41,990 nt of DNA. It comes from Rhizobiaceae bacterium. Lineage in GTDB: Bacteria; Pseudomonadota; Alphaproteobacteria; Rhizobiales; Rhizobiaceae. Below are positions 41,990-41,990 of this stretch, piece after piece. The notes below the pieces were generated by a model that worked only from the letters and a program-made list of their open reading frames with translations, was not told the DNA's origin and ran no database searches. Both the position numbers and the translations under genes were made by a program. Within the stretch, counting starts at the first letter, position 1. Each line of letters starts with the position of its first letter. The stretch is from the NCBI GenBank assembly GCA_014238155.1, contig JABABQ010000048.1:1-41990 (forward strand), given 5' to 3'.

Positions 41990-41990
41990 G

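Noticed and set aside
1-41990. CRISPR arrays, tRNA or rRNA genes, prophage modules
   Set aside because: No repeat-spacer pattern, no tRNA-like cloverleaf or T-loop motif, and no structural phage genes were recognised by eye.

Overview
The window looks like part of an alphaproteobacterial chromosome, most likely from a Hyphomicrobiales (Rhizobiales) relative living in a marine or similarly oligotrophic habitat. This is inferred from gene content: a Rhizobium-type rhamnose locus (rhaDI divergent from rhaRSTPQUK, with the aldolase-dehydrogenase fusion RhaD), a form I aerobic CO dehydrogenase cluster of Oligotropha type, GcvA-like LysR regulators and many GGGAGG-type ribosome binding sites. The coding density is high and most genes belong to catabolic or energy-scavenging operons. 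No tRNA, rRNA or CRISPR array was seen.

Layout. 1-2890 is a scarred accessory zone: the last codons of a DDE transposase at the very start, a DUF4242 gene divergent from a LysR gene, then a mosaic of IS21-like end repeats, a DUF4143 ATPase fragment, an IS3-type transposase fragment and an orphan C-terminal fragment. 3022-13768 is the complete L-rhamnose locus: isomerase and aldolase/dehydrogenase on the minus strand, and regulator, ABC transporter, mutarotase and kinase on the plus strand with start/stop overlaps. 13769-18103 holds two secreted proteins, an adenylate cyclase gene and two long non-coding gaps, one of which carries a strong intrinsic terminator. 18104-27349 is the CO-oxidation region: a split thiamine-diphosphate decarboxylase pair, then coxC-coxM-coxS-coxL-coxD-coxE-coxF. 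The large subunit carries the active-site motif AYRCSFR, which is diagnostic of true CO dehydrogenase.

27397-33525 holds a glutathionyl-hydroquinone reductase, a candidate 46-residue small protein, a 2-hydroxyacid dehydrogenase co-transcribed with a LysR regulator and, divergent from that regulator, tcuA-tcuB (tricarballylate-type oxidation). 33611-40831 is a cluster that I cannot assign to a known pathway: a LysR gene divergent from a trimethylamine-methyltransferase (MttB) family protein, a trimethylamine-dehydrogenase-like flavoprotein and an acetolactate-synthase-like ThDP enzyme, followed by DUF1330 and DUF1989 proteins. It looks like a pathway for an N-methylated compound.

The window ends in a second adenylate cyclase gene that is cut off after about 243 family-like residues and followed by a perfect 28-bp inverted repeat. 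Mobile-element or repeat sequence at both ends suggests that the window is one contig broken at repeats.

How the parts fit: the cell can import and degrade L-rhamnose to DHAP and L-lactate, oxidise CO for supplementary electrons, and use tricarboxylic acids and probably methylated amines. This is a scavenging, mixotrophic lifestyle.
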